Shown: piece after piece, positions 11,301 to 16,919 of the stretch
Numbering within the stretch: the first letter of the stretch is position 1
Layout of the letters: each line of letters opens with the position of its first letter
Origin: a virus
Virus record (IMG/VR): IMGVR_UViG_3300017746_000044
Location: 1-37,970 of that record
Reading direction: 5' to 3' (one strand)
Length of the DNA stretch: 37,970 nt
Translations under genes and position numbers: made by a program
Notes under the pieces: model-generated
The model's database searches: none
Seen by the model: only the letters and a program-made list of their open reading frames with translations
What the model was told of the DNA's origin: nothing

Positions 11301-13084
11301 GAAGTTCCTGAACTTCCAGATGTTCCTGATGAACCATCTGTTCCTGAAGTACCATCTGTTCCACTAGTTCCTGATGAACCTGATGTCCCACTTGAACCAG
11401 AGGTACCTGAGGTTCCTGATGTTCCTGAGGTTCCACTAGTCCCACTAGTTCCACTTGTTCCTGAAGAACCATCTGTACCTGAAGTTCCTGATGTGCCTGA
11501 TGTTCCTGATGAACCACTTGTCCCATCTGTACCTGAAGTTCCTGAGGTGCCTGAAGTACCAGAAGTTCCTGAAGTACCAGAGGTTCCGCTTGAACCACTA
11601 GTTCCTGATGTGCCTGAAGAACCATCTGTTCCACTTGTTCCGGATGTGCCTGAAGAACCATCTGTTCCACTTGTTCCATCTGTACCAGATGTTCCTGATG
11701 TTCCTGAAGAACCTGAAGTTCCTGAAGAACCTGAAGTTCCACTTGAACCACTTGTTCCTGATGTACCATCTGTACCTGAAGTTCCACTTGTTCCACTTGA
11801 ACCACTTGAACCTGATGTTCCACTTGAACCAGATGTACCTGAAGTTCCTGAGGTTCCTGATGTACCACTTGTTCCACTTGTTCCTGATGAACCTGAAGTT
11901 CCACTAACACCAGATGATCCTGAAGAACCTGAAGTTCCTGATGTACCACTTGAACCTGAAATTCCACTTGTTCCAGATGTTCCACTTGAACCTGATGAAC
12001 CAGATGAACCATCTCCACCTGAAGCACCATCTAAATTAACTGTCCAACTTGTATAAGTTCCTGAACCTACTGTTCTGGTTGGAGATTGGAATACTAATTC
12101 ACCTGTAGAACTATCATATGATGTAACTTCACATTCTTGGAAGTTGTTTACATCATAAACTATGATTATAGATTGAGCAGGAGTATAAGCTAAACCAGTT
12201 TCTACTGTTATTGTACCATTTCCTCCTAATGTAAATGAAGTACTTGAGGTTGTTGAATATCTATCTGAAGTACCACTAGTACCAGATGAACCATTTGTTC
12301 CCGAAGTTCCATTTGTTCCTGAAGTTCCATTAGTACCTGAAGTACCTGATGAACCATCATTACCATCAGCACCTGATGTTCCTGAAGAACCACTAGTACC
12401 TGATGTACCACTTGAACCTGCTACATTACCTGATAGGTTTACTTCCCATGATGTATATGTACCTGAGCCTACTTGTTCTATTAAACTACCAAAACAGAGT
12501 ACCCCTGTTACTTCATCATATGATACTACTAAAGCTGTTTGAAAAGCAGTATCACTATTAGCCATAATCATTTCTTGGCCTGCTGAATAAGCTAATCCTG
12601 TTTCTACTGTAATACAAGTATTACCTGTTCCTATTGCTACTGAAGTTGTTGAAGTTGTTTGATATCTATCCCCATCTGCTCCTGAAGTACCTGAAGTACC
12701 ACTTACACCTGATGAACCTGAAGTACCTGAAGAGCCACTTGATCCTGATGAACCTGAAGTACCTGATGAACCAGATGTTCCTGAAGTACCTGAAGTACCT
12801 GATGAACCAGCACTTATAGCTGATACCTTTTTTAATTGTTTTGTTGAAGAATCTACTACTACTACTTCATATCCTGATGAAGCATCAGGTAAAGTATCAA
12901 TTACTACACTTCCTGATAACGTAGATGATCCTGTTATATTTAAAGATCCTGATATTGATATATCATATGCATCTTCAGCGGTAAATGCATCTACAGATTG
13001 AGATACATGCCAAGAGTTGATTGTAAAACCTTGTGAAATTTCATCAACATTTGGATTAAAAATATTTTCTAACTTCTTAGCCAT
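2372..13084 (-). CDS. Giant collagen-like tail fibre with beta-roll domains and C-terminal S74 chaperone
   Basis: A 3,570-residue fibre subunit. In order: an N-terminal virion-docking segment (about 1-90) shared with the next gene upstream; blocks of Gly-X-Y triplets made almost only of Gly, Ser, Thr, Asp and Asn; an 80-residue beta module repeated five times (near residues 139, 274, 701, 1131 and 1582); a cysteine-rich YadA-head-like beta-roll region (about 1790-2080) built from '(F/V)IGGG..N' turns; a module at about 2323-2450 (FDYTF...GWWTIDV) that I recall from other phage fibres; another beta region (about 2625-2840); a second, longer beta-roll (about 2975-3430); and the S74 intramolecular chaperone (about 3460-3570). 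The last carries SSDERLKTNI, where S74 family members self-cleave after trimerisation, then a coiled coil ending EQLEQRIQELEG. There is no signal peptide and no YadA membrane anchor, so this is a virion fibre rather than an autotransporter. It is expected to form a very long receptor-binding trimer. Confidence 0.93.
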   Translation of the reverse strand: MAKKLENIFNPNVDEISQGFTINSWHVSQSVDAFTAEDAYDISISGSLNITGSSTLSGSVVIDTLPDASSGYEVVVVDSSTKQLKKVSAISAGSSGTSGTSGTSGSSGTSGSSGSSGSSGTSGSSGVSGTSGTSGADGDRYQTTSTTSVAIGTGNTCITVETGLAYSAGQEMIMANSDTAFQTALVVSYDEVTGVLCFGSLIEQVGSGTYTSWEVNLSGNVAGSSGTSGTSGSSGTSGADGNDGSSGTSGTNGTSGTNGTSGTNGSSGTSGTSDRYSTTSSTSFTLGGNGTITVETGLAYTPAQSIIIVYDVNNFQECEVTSYDSSTGELVFQSPTRTVGSGTYTSWTVNLDGASGGDGSSGSSGSSGTSGTSGISGSSGTSGTSGSSGSSGVSGTSGSSGTSGTSGTSGTSGTSGTSGSSGTSGSSGSSGTSGTSGTDGTSGTSGSSGTSGSSGTSGSSGTSGTSGTDGTSGTDGSSGTSGTSGTDGSSGTSGTSGSSGTSGTSGTSGTSGTSGTSGTDGTSGSSGTSGTSGTSGTDGSSGTSGTSGTSGTSGTSGTSGTSGSSGTSGSSGTSGTDGTSGTDGSSGTSGSSGTSGTDGTDGSSGTSGTSGSNGTDGSSGTSGTSGSSGTSGTSGTSGSSGTSGTSGSSGTSGTSGTSGSDGTDGTSGTSGSSGTSGTSGTSGSSGTSGSSGTSGTSGESDKYATTSSTSFTLGNSGTITVDTGLAYTPAQSIIIVYDVNNFQECEVITYDDTNGELVFGSPTRTVGSGTYTSWTVNLDGASGGDGSSGTSGTSGTSGSSGTSGTSGTSGTSGSSGTSGTSGSSGTSGSSGTSGTDGTSGTDGSSGTSGTTGTAGTDGSSGTSGTSGTSGSSGTSGTSGTDGSSGTSGTSGTSGTDGSSGTSGTSGSSGTSGTSGTDGTDGSSGTSGTSGTSGTSGTSGTSGEVGDDGSSGTSGTSGSDGSSGTSGTSGSSGTSGTSGSSGTSGTSGTDGTDGTSGSSGTSGTDGTDGTSGTSGTDGTSGTSGTNGTSGSSGTSGTSGSSGTSGTSGSNGTDGTSGTSGTSGSSGTSGTSGSSGTSGTSGTDGTDGTSGTSGSSGTSGTSGTSGSSGTSGTSGSSGTSGSSGTSGTSGESDKYATTSSTSFTLGNSGTITVDTGLAYTTAQSIIIVYDVNNFQECEIDSYDSSTGELVFLSPTRTVGSGTYTSWEVNLDGASGGDGSSGTSGTSGTSGTSGSNGTDGTSGTSGSSGTSGVSGTSGSSGTSGTSGTSGTSGSSGTSGTSGTDGSSGTSGTSGTDGTDGTSGNSGSSGTSGTSGTSGSSGTSGTSGSNGTDGTSGSSGTSGTSGSSGTSGTSGTSGSNGTDGTSGTSGSSGTSGTSGSSGTSGVSGTDGTDGTSGTSGSSGTSGTSGSSGTSGTSGTSGTSGSSGTSGTSGTDGTDGTSGSSGTSGDSGSSGTSGTSGTDGTDGTSGSSGTSGTSGSSGTSGTSGTDGTDGSSGTSGTDGTDGSSGTSGTSGTSGSSGTSGTSGSNGTDGTSGSSGTSGTSGSNGTDGSSGTSGTSGTSGTSGSSGTSGTSGSSGTSGTSGESDKYATTSSTSFTLGNSGTITVDTGLAYTTAQSIIIVYDVNNFQECEIDSYNSSTGELVFLSPTRTVGSGTYTSWEVNLDGASGGDGSSGTSGTSGSNGTDGSSGTSGSSGTSGSNGSSGTSGSSGTSGTSGTDGTSGSSGTSGTSGSDGTSGSSGTSGTSGVSGSSGSSGESGTDGSSGTSGSSGTSGLSGPTGPYEYHVPGDEDSGIHPVSGSNTANGCWSTIAGGQNNVTNGSCAYGFIGGGSSNSINTCAIGQVIVGGCGNSASGTIGVNKGDYNFIGSGCENSNTGGISAIVAGRNNCITGTGLGAAFTGASGSFIGAGANNCISAGCCSVIVGGRQNVNCSNISFIGGGARHTLGSDATQDVYNVIVGGLCNCAFDFYNFIGGGHKNFISSSVGESGIANVVVGGECNRIGGSNSFIGGGICNYLTGSWGVIVGGSTNKSLDYSNDNFVIVGGFSNENCADYTFIGGGCCNVAEHQHAFILGSDITSVSACTTHVNKLNIGTVNTGTEDDVLIIASDGTVKKKTAAATSGTSGSSGTSGTNGTSGSSGTSGTSGSSGTSGSSGTSGSNGTDGTSGTSGSSGTSGTSGTSGSSGTSGTDGTSGTSGSSGTSGTSGTSGTSGSSGTSGTSGTSGSSGTSGTSGSSGTSGSSGTSGTSGSNGTDGSSGTSGTSGSSGTSGSSGTSGTSGSSGTSGTSGTDGTDGSSGTSGSSGTSGSSGTSGTSGTNGSSGTSGSSGTSGKDGNFGGATFDYTFSTSTSIANPGGGNVRLNNSTQFSATEMAISEVDDQGESIQSFLQTVDSSTSAVKGHVRLSDKDDPLDFLLFAISDLTDNGAWWTIDVSNEAYGGNSLTNGEDIIVSFVVTGDRGDDGSSGSSGTSGSSGTSGSSGTSGTSGSSGTSGSSGTSGNSGSSGSSGTSGTSGSSGTSGTSGSSGTSGSSGTSGSNGTSGSSGTSGTSGSSGTSGTDGTDGTSGTSGSSGTSGTSGSSGTSGSSGTSGTSGSSGTSGTTGTAGTDGSSGTSGSSGTSGSSGSSGSSGSSGTSGVANILDNANNRVTTATGTQGELQAEANLTFDGTQLMVSGSGSTILDVQGSQGQLFSVTDDLLGTVFAASDISGVPILQVSASGLTQQDGDMCITGYTQVKGNFNVRPNSSGVGGTLSVSRNDVNGWSSGSLQINQNGTINKSTITATGNNGGGGLGSSAMGCLEFLTKNTSAGTTSNPLNLNSGTVNMPSLLTKTSTCVVVVDSNGDLGYRVEAGSSGTSGSSGTSGSSGTSGSSGTSGSSGTSGNSGSSGSSGTSGNSGSSGSSGTSGSSGTSGNSGSSGSSGTSGAATITNLGNNRVTTSTGVQGELNAEANLTFNGSTLVAIGSLTVGMSNSDRINFTSGSTSNLGNLTSVLGGHDHLITMGTQNATIAGGACNMNNGQCSFIGAGFANTSSAQMNFIGSGCTNYASRDLGAVVAGQDNCNAGIASFIGAGTDNYVDYCSVATSVLGGNRNKVCNASCCAAIVGGEKNSLCFAPFSTIVGGCMNTISGSSQISFSTIISGKENLVQGNYAAAGGEFAQATGDQSIAYGYAVTASGGASAAFGAVNNAKGGNSFALGGQTNLASGLDAVASGCGNTASGCQSFVIGTGATASGNSSFAGGGSGTKATNEGSFAFGQGNCACRTNSAVLGGCLNKALGSGCDIIAGGFCNEITSGIGNAIVGGAQNYIQAGNHNFIGSGGSNCITMDTNINGYTAVNGICNISDGDGSYSFMAGGYNNNFGAYSIVLGNGSVGSKGNVQVAIGCGITTPTSATAARGDSQVIVGKFNDYAGSTCVHRFAVGNGTSDTSRSTKFAVIGSGTSNGQVAVNSTNGCSFYTFFVNGSAAKPFGGSWSNSSDERLKTNIQNYTKSLSDIIQIQPRTFDYTGAANHPTGSGIGIIAQEIQSIFPETIHNFTAKLNENDEEETTDLLGFQQDPLIFAAINAIKELNTKVEQLEQRIQELEG
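8102..8341 (-). repeat. Fibre beta module, copy 5
   Basis: An 80-residue module running from DKYATTSSTSFTLG to SWEVNLDG. It is almost identical in protein sequence to copy 4 (the only difference I see is Asp versus Asn in the 'SYDSSTGE' turn). It is bordered on both sides by Gly-X-Y repeat. Confidence 0.88.
9455..9694 (-). repeat. Fibre beta module, copy 4
   Basis: An 80-residue module of the same length and boundaries as copies 2, 3 and 5. It shares TTAQSIIIVYDVNNFQECEI with copy 5, while copy 3 has TPAQ in that place. Copies 4 and 5 are therefore probably the most recent duplication. Confidence 0.88.
10745..10984 (-). repeat. Fibre beta module, copy 3
   Basis: An 80-residue module. It shares the DKYATTSS start with copies 4 and 5 and the SWTVNLDG end with copy 2, making it intermediate between the two types. 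Confidence 0.88.
12026..12265 (-). repeat. Fibre beta module, copy 2
   Basis: An 80-residue module beginning DRYSTTSSTSFTLGG and ending SWTVNLDG. It is clearly homologous to copies 3-5 and more distantly to copy 1. Confidence 0.88.
12428..12670 (-). repeat. Fibre beta module, copy 1 (most divergent)
   Basis: An 81-residue module beginning DRYQTTSTTSVAIG and ending SWEVNLSG. The frame of conserved positions (TVETGLAY, GSGTYTSW) matches copies 2-5, but the central strand reads MIMANSDTAFQTALV instead of IIIVYDVNNFQECEV. It is the oldest or most diverged copy and lies nearest the virion-docking end. Confidence 0.85.
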
Positions 13085-13094
13085 TAGGTTTTAT

Positions 13095-13103
13095 TATAAA
13101 TAT
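13095..13103 (-). promoter_or_regulatory. Recurrent ATATTTATA element upstream of the giant fibre gene
   Basis: The coding strand reads ATATTTATAATAAAACCTA directly before the ATG, with 10 bases between element and start codon. No Shine-Dalgarno sequence lies in that interval. This is the only intergenic space of note before the 10.7-kb fibre gene, so it is a candidate dedicated promoter. Confidence 0.5.
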
Positions 13104-13117
13104 TATAAAATTATTTC

Positions 13118-14191
13118 TTATGGTACTAAGCATACCTTTTTATATGCTGTTCCATTATGAAAATATAACTCAGCTGCTCCACCTCCTGCATCACAAGCTA
13201 CTAACATTCCTGCTTGTCCACTACCAATTGGATTTCTTAATTGCATTTGTGTTGTACACCCTACATTTAAATTATTTACATGAACCGTACAAGCAGCACA
13301 ACTTGTTAAACAACTACCTATCATAACAGATTGATCGTGTGATAATTGGATTTCATTATCATTTCCAATTATATTACCCCCAGGTGCACATACTTTATTA
13401 TCTAACCCCCCTAGTATAGCAGAATATTTTGAATTTTCAATAATATTACCTTCACCATTTAATATTGTATTATAAGAACAACCACTAGCATTACCACATA
13501 TTTTATTACAACAACCATTTAATATTGTACCAAAACTATTAGTTGTTCCACTACCCATTATTTCATTCTCACACCCATTTATTAAATGGGAATTACCACA
13601 TCTATTTATTTCATTACATGACCCTCCTAATATTACACTATAACCTGAATTTTTATTAATTGTATTTCGGAATCCACCTAATATATTAGAATTATCAGCT
13701 GAAATAATATTGTTTAATGTTCCACCACCTATTATAGAACAATCAGAAGCATTTGAAATATTATTTGATCTACCTCCTCCAATATAAGAAAAACTAGAAG
13801 TTACATTATTATTAGCACCACTACCTATTCCTGAGTTTTGGCAATTGTTAGTAGAATTTTGTCCTGCTATTGGTCTAATATCTTCTCCACTTCCTGTTAT
13901 ATAAGCACCTGTTGCCGGGGGAGATACAAAACATTGACAAGAGGCAAATGTTACATTACCATTACTAGAATTATAAGTTAAAACGTGATTTTGAGTATTT
14001 TGACCTATACCTTGTAAATACATTGCTCCATTTGAACTAGAGAAAAATGTACTACCCGTTACTACAAGAGAACCAGATATTGATATATCATATGCTTCTG
14101 CTTTTGTAAAAGCATTTATAGATTGTGATACTTGTGTAGCAAGTATTGTACAACCCGTTTGTATTCCTGTATTTGAAAGTGTACATGCCAT
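13118..14191 (-). CDS. Short cysteine-rich beta-roll fibre protein
   Basis: A 357-residue protein that looks like a miniature of the giant fibre. Its N-terminus (SQSINAFTKAEAYDISISGS, about 21-40) matches the giant fibre's N-terminus (SQSVDAFTAEDAYDISISGS), suggesting both dock at the same virion site. Residues about 105-290 form repeated 'IIGGG..N.I' turns of the YadA-head/beta-roll type. The C-terminal part (TVHVNNLNVG) matches the end of the giant fibre's first beta-roll (TTHVNKLNIG). About 20 cysteines (near 6%) are present, very high for a cytoplasmically assembled virion protein. There is no S74 chaperone and no collagen-like repeat. The start overlaps the stop of the preceding gene in a TAATG. 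Likely a short fibre, collar or fibre-base protein. Confidence 0.8.
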   Translation of the reverse strand: MACTLSNTGIQTGCTILATQVSQSINAFTKAEAYDISISGSLVVTGSTFFSSSNGAMYLQGIGQNTQNHVLTYNSSNGNVTFASCQCFVSPPATGAYITGSGEDIRPIAGQNSTNNCQNSGIGSGANNNVTSSFSYIGGGRSNNISNASDCSIIGGGTLNNIISADNSNILGGFRNTINKNSGYSVILGGSCNEINRCGNSHLINGCENEIMGSGTTNSFGTILNGCCNKICGNASGCSYNTILNGEGNIIENSKYSAILGGLDNKVCAPGGNIIGNDNEIQLSHDQSVMIGSCLTSCAACTVHVNNLNVGCTTQMQLRNPIGSGQAGMLVACDAGGGAAELYFHNGTAYKKVCLVP

Positions 14192-15153
14192 TATCTATCT
14201 ATATTTACTAAAATTGTTGTATCAGTTGTTTGTGAAGTAGGTAAAGGTTGTGCTAATTTACCTACAGCTAACAATTCATATTGTTCGTTATACATACCAA
14301 CAGTAGTTACATAGGGACTAAAATAAGAACCAGTGGCAAAATCATAAGGTATATTACTAGATGTTATTGCATTATCTGTTATACTTCCTGATATAATACT
14401 TGGGTTTTGTGAAAAATTAAATTCACTTTCATTAATAGTACATTTATATTGTGTTTCATAAATTGTATATGAACTTGAAAATGAACAAGATATTTCTGTA
14501 TTAAAATATGCATTTCCTAAACTATTTCCATCAAAATCTTGTTGTGTTATTACAGCAATACCATGAGGATAAAATATTTGTCCTACATTAATACTAGCAG
14601 ATAATAAATTGCCTTCTCCATCATCTGTAATTTCTGCTAAATCAGTGAAATTAGTACTATCATAACCAAGAGTTAATGCAAATGATTCTGGTTGAATATA
14701 ATCTCCATATAATTTAGAAGGTATTGAAAATACTAAAATTTCTTCATTTGAACCTGTAGGGAAAAAACGTGATTGAGTTAATGTAGATTGTAAATAATTT
14801 GAGTATCTACCGTTAGAACCCACACCACCTATTAACACATCACCAGATGCATCAGAACCTAATAATACGCTAGCAGTTACGGCATTATCACCAAAACTAG
14901 AAGTTATATAATTAGAATAATATAATTGTTTAATATTATCATATACTGTTGATTGAGATAAAATTAAGCTACCTGAATTAAATCCTGTAGCTTGATTGTT
15001 TGAAGCTGTAAAATTTGTATTTACCCCTAAAAATCTATTAACATCAACATTTGAAGCTGATAATTCTGAGTCACCAGAAAAAGTAAATGATTTATTTACT
15101 TCTAATGGTGATACAATTATATCGGGTGCATTGAATTGTTTGAAAGCCGCCAT
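14191..15153 (-). CDS. Virion structural protein, paralogue of the gene just upstream
   Basis: A 320-residue protein without signal peptide or membrane helix, rich in Ser, Thr, Asn and Tyr as is typical of beta-structured virion proteins. Its C-terminal part (TTVGMYNEQYELLAVGKLAQ, then ILVNIDR at the end) aligns with that of the 349-residue upstream neighbour (TTVGLYNDNNDLLAVAKLSK, RVKLDF at the end). Both also carry 'NPS(I/F)ISGS' about 50 residues earlier, so the two arose by duplication. The family is familiar from marine T4-like phages as an unassigned structural protein; that is recollection, not a search. The stop overlaps the start of the short fibre gene (TAATG), implying coupled translation. 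Confidence 0.72.
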   Translation of the reverse strand: MAAFKQFNAPDIIVSPLEVNKSFTFSGDSELSASNVDVNRFLGVNTNFTASNNQATGFNSGSLILSQSTVYDNIKQLYYSNYITSSFGDNAVTASVLLGSDASGDVLIGGVGSNGRYSNYLQSTLTQSRFFPTGSNEEILVFSIPSKLYGDYIQPESFALTLGYDSTNFTDLAEITDDGEGNLLSASINVGQIFYPHGIAVITQQDFDGNSLGNAYFNTEISCSFSSSYTIYETQYKCTINESEFNFSQNPSIISGSITDNAITSSNIPYDFATGSYFSPYVTTVGMYNEQYELLAVGKLAQPLPTSQTTDTTILVNIDR

Positions 15154-15158
15154 TCATC

Positions 15159-16208
15159 TTAAAAATCTAGTTTTACTCGTATTAGAGCTTCTTTTGTAAA
15201 ATCTTTTTGTATAGGTTTTGATAACTTAGCTACTGCTAATAAATCATTATTATCATTATATAAACCTACAGTTGTTGGATATACAGTTGGATTATTAATA
15301 AAATATGAATAAATTACTTCTCCAGTTGAACCTGATATAAATGATGGGTTTTCTGAGTAGTTAATTTCTGAACTTCTTGCTCTTACAAATACATAATCTG
15401 ATGTAATAGTTTCTTGGCAACCTAAACCAAATGATGATCCCCCACTCCCAGACATATGTATGTATAATTTTTGGGCATTATTAGCATCGGTATTTAAAGT
15501 CCTATTAGTACCTAAATTAATACCTTCAGGAGAATCAGAAATATCTAAGGCATTTGCATTTAATAAAATAGTAGAAATATCTGGAAGGAATAAACCATAA
15601 GAACCACTTTGGTTTGTATATCCTACATTATTATTATTAATACCTGTAGTTTTATTATAAGCTGAACCATTAGATCCACTAATAACTTGGTAAGCTCTCA
15701 TTGTACCAAAATATTGTGGTATAGTAACATCTTGAGAATTATCTGTTAATTGTAATGTATCATAACCTGCTATACTACTAGATAATAGTAAATTTAAAGA
15801 ACCTGGGAATAAAGTTTCTTTATATCTAGCTCTATCAATACTTATAGCATAAAAAAAGCTTGAAGATACATCACCAAATATAAATTCAGAATTTTCATCT
15901 TCTAATACCAAAGTTCTGTATGAACCATATATTGTTGTTGAAGGAGAATAATTATTTACTGCAGGATTATAAGATGAAGCACCACCACCTGTTTGATCAG
16001 CATAAGCAATTGCAAATTGTACCTCAGAATTAGGTTCACTTGAAGCTGTATTTAATATATTTAAGTAATAATCTCCGGATTGTCCTGTTTCTTGGGCAGA
16101 AGATGTAAAAAATGTTGTAAGAAAGGGTTGATTTTGTGACCATACTGTTGCTGAAACAGCATCGGCACTTACTACAAAATCTTCTGGGTCTAATCTATTA
16201 AAGCTCAT
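15159..16208 (-). CDS. Conserved marine T4-like virion structural protein
   Basis: A 349-residue protein starting MSFNRLDPEDFVVSADAVSA. The segments VQFAIAYADQTGGGAS, IYGSYRTLVLEDENSEFIFG and FYAISIDRARYKETLFPGSL (roughly residues 60-135) match a structural protein that I recall in cyanophage and other marine T4-like genomes next to the fibre genes. The C-terminal LYNDNNDLLAVAKLSKP region is shared with the downstream 320-residue paralogue. No enzymatic motif is seen. Position between the giant tail protein and the fibres suggests a tail, baseplate-rim or fibre-connector role. Gaps to both neighbours are only four to five bases, so it sits inside one operon. Confidence 0.75.
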   Translation of the reverse strand: MSFNRLDPEDFVVSADAVSATVWSQNQPFLTTFFTSSAQETGQSGDYYLNILNTASSEPNSEVQFAIAYADQTGGGASSYNPAVNNYSPSTTIYGSYRTLVLEDENSEFIFGDVSSSFFYAISIDRARYKETLFPGSLNLLLSSSIAGYDTLQLTDNSQDVTIPQYFGTMRAYQVISGSNGSAYNKTTGINNNNVGYTNQSGSYGLFLPDISTILLNANALDISDSPEGINLGTNRTLNTDANNAQKLYIHMSGSGGSSFGLGCQETITSDYVFVRARSSEINYSENPSFISGSTGEVIYSYFINNPTVYPTTVGLYNDNNDLLAVAKLSKPIQKDFTKEALIRVKLDF

Positions 16209-16212
16209 ATTT

Positions 16213-16887
16213 TTATGCTGTTAAGGATGATTGTTTTGTTATTGTTACTGGGATTGTTAATCTTGCACCACTATCTAATCCAATTACAGTTAATGTTGTT
16301 ACTAAAGTTGAATTTGTTCCAAATAAAGTATTAATTGTTGTTGCTCTTAAATTTATTTGTGTTCCTGTTACAGTTGATGATACATTAGTTCCAACAGTAG
16401 TTGTTGCATTTGCATTTGCATTTGTTGTAGCTGCGTTTTGGATTCCTAATCCTTCAAAAGAAGCTAAAGTTCTTACATCTGCAATAGTAGCAGAATACCC
16501 ACTAGTTTCAAAGGTTTGATCATTACCTAAATAATTCAAAGTTTGAGGAGTAATAGCTAATTGTGCTCCTTGTTGTAAAGTAATAGCGGCATAACCAAGA
16601 TTTAATATTGGCATTTTTGCTGTACCTCTAGGTAGTGTTGTAAGTTTATACTTCATTATTTGGCTTTCTAACGGGAAAGCCTCTAATAATGGTTGATTTA
16701 CTATTGCTTCACCATAATATGCTGAACCTGAGGGATGTGTTGGATTAAAAAGTGTATAATCTATTTCATCATCGGCTAATGCAAATTGAGTGATTTGAAA
16801 AGAACCATCATTGGATGCCATTGCTTCTCTACCTTTAGTAGTTAAAATAGCATCTACTGTAATTATTGCGTTATTTAAATATCCCAT
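16213..16887 (-). CDS. Conserved phage structural protein (224 residues)
   Basis: Begins MGYLNNAIITVDAILTTKGR and continues with FQITQFALADDEIDYTLFNP, a signature I recall from a structural protein of marine T4-like phages; its function is unassigned. A central low-complexity Ala/Asn/Thr stretch (about 150-175) separates an N-terminal domain of about 140 residues from a C-terminal beta-rich segment. Two copies of the recurrent AT-rich element lie just upstream, so this gene may begin a transcript that runs through the paralogous structural proteins to the short fibre. No signal peptide or membrane segment is seen. Confidence 0.72.
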   Translation of the reverse strand: MGYLNNAIITVDAILTTKGREAMASNDGSFQITQFALADDEIDYTLFNPTHPSGSAYYGEAIVNQPLLEAFPLESQIMKYKLTTLPRGTAKMPILNLGYAAITLQQGAQLAITPQTLNYLGNDQTFETSGYSATIADVRTLASFEGLGIQNAATTNANANATTTVGTNVSSTVTGTQINLRATTINTLFGTNSTLVTTLTVIGLDSGARLTIPVTITKQSSLTA

Positions 16888-16900
16888 TTTGTTTTTTTGA

Positions 16901-16909
16901 TATAAATAT
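16901..16909 (-). promoter_or_regulatory. Recurrent ATATTTATA element (proximal copy of a pair)
   Basis: The coding strand reads ATATTTATATCAAAAAAACAA before the ATG, 13 bases away. It is the nearer of two copies in a 42-base gap. No Shine-Dalgarno sequence is visible; the leader is A-rich. Confidence 0.5.
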
Positions 16910-16919
16910 TATTATATGT

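Larger units (their letters stand above)
4345..12812 (-). repeat. Collagen-like Gly-X-Y coding repeat, interrupted by globular modules
   Basis: Nine blocks of nine-base units encode Gly-(Ser/Thr/Asn/Asp)-(Ser/Asp) triplets, about 1,700 residues in total by hand estimate. The blocks are separated by the globular modules of the fibre. The amino-acid pattern is monotonous but the codons are not: Thr-Ser is written with ACA or ACT followed by AGT, AGC, TCA or TCT, and Gly with GGA or GGT, rarely GGG. Perfect DNA tandem repeats are therefore short. The composition removes stop codons from other frames, which explains the long apparent reading frames (Val-Pro-Glu-rich or Gln-Val-rich) on both strands; none of those is a gene. 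Confidence 0.9.

Noticed and set aside
10945-12030. Minus-strand Gln/Val/Leu-rich frames inside the fibre gene (also at 8302-9459, 9655-10248 and 6055-6777)
   Set aside because: They are shifted-frame readings of the same repeat with low-complexity products and no independent start signals.
4345-12812. Possible CRISPR array or DNA satellite because of dense short repeats
   Set aside because: Repeats are nine-base units in frame with a protein; there are no regular spacers, and synonymous variation shows coding selection.
2372-14191. Bacterial trimeric autotransporter adhesins rather than phage fibres (YadA-head-like repeats)
   Set aside because: Neither protein has a signal peptide or membrane-anchor barrel, the long one ends in an S74 phage chaperone, and both lie in a tail gene cluster.
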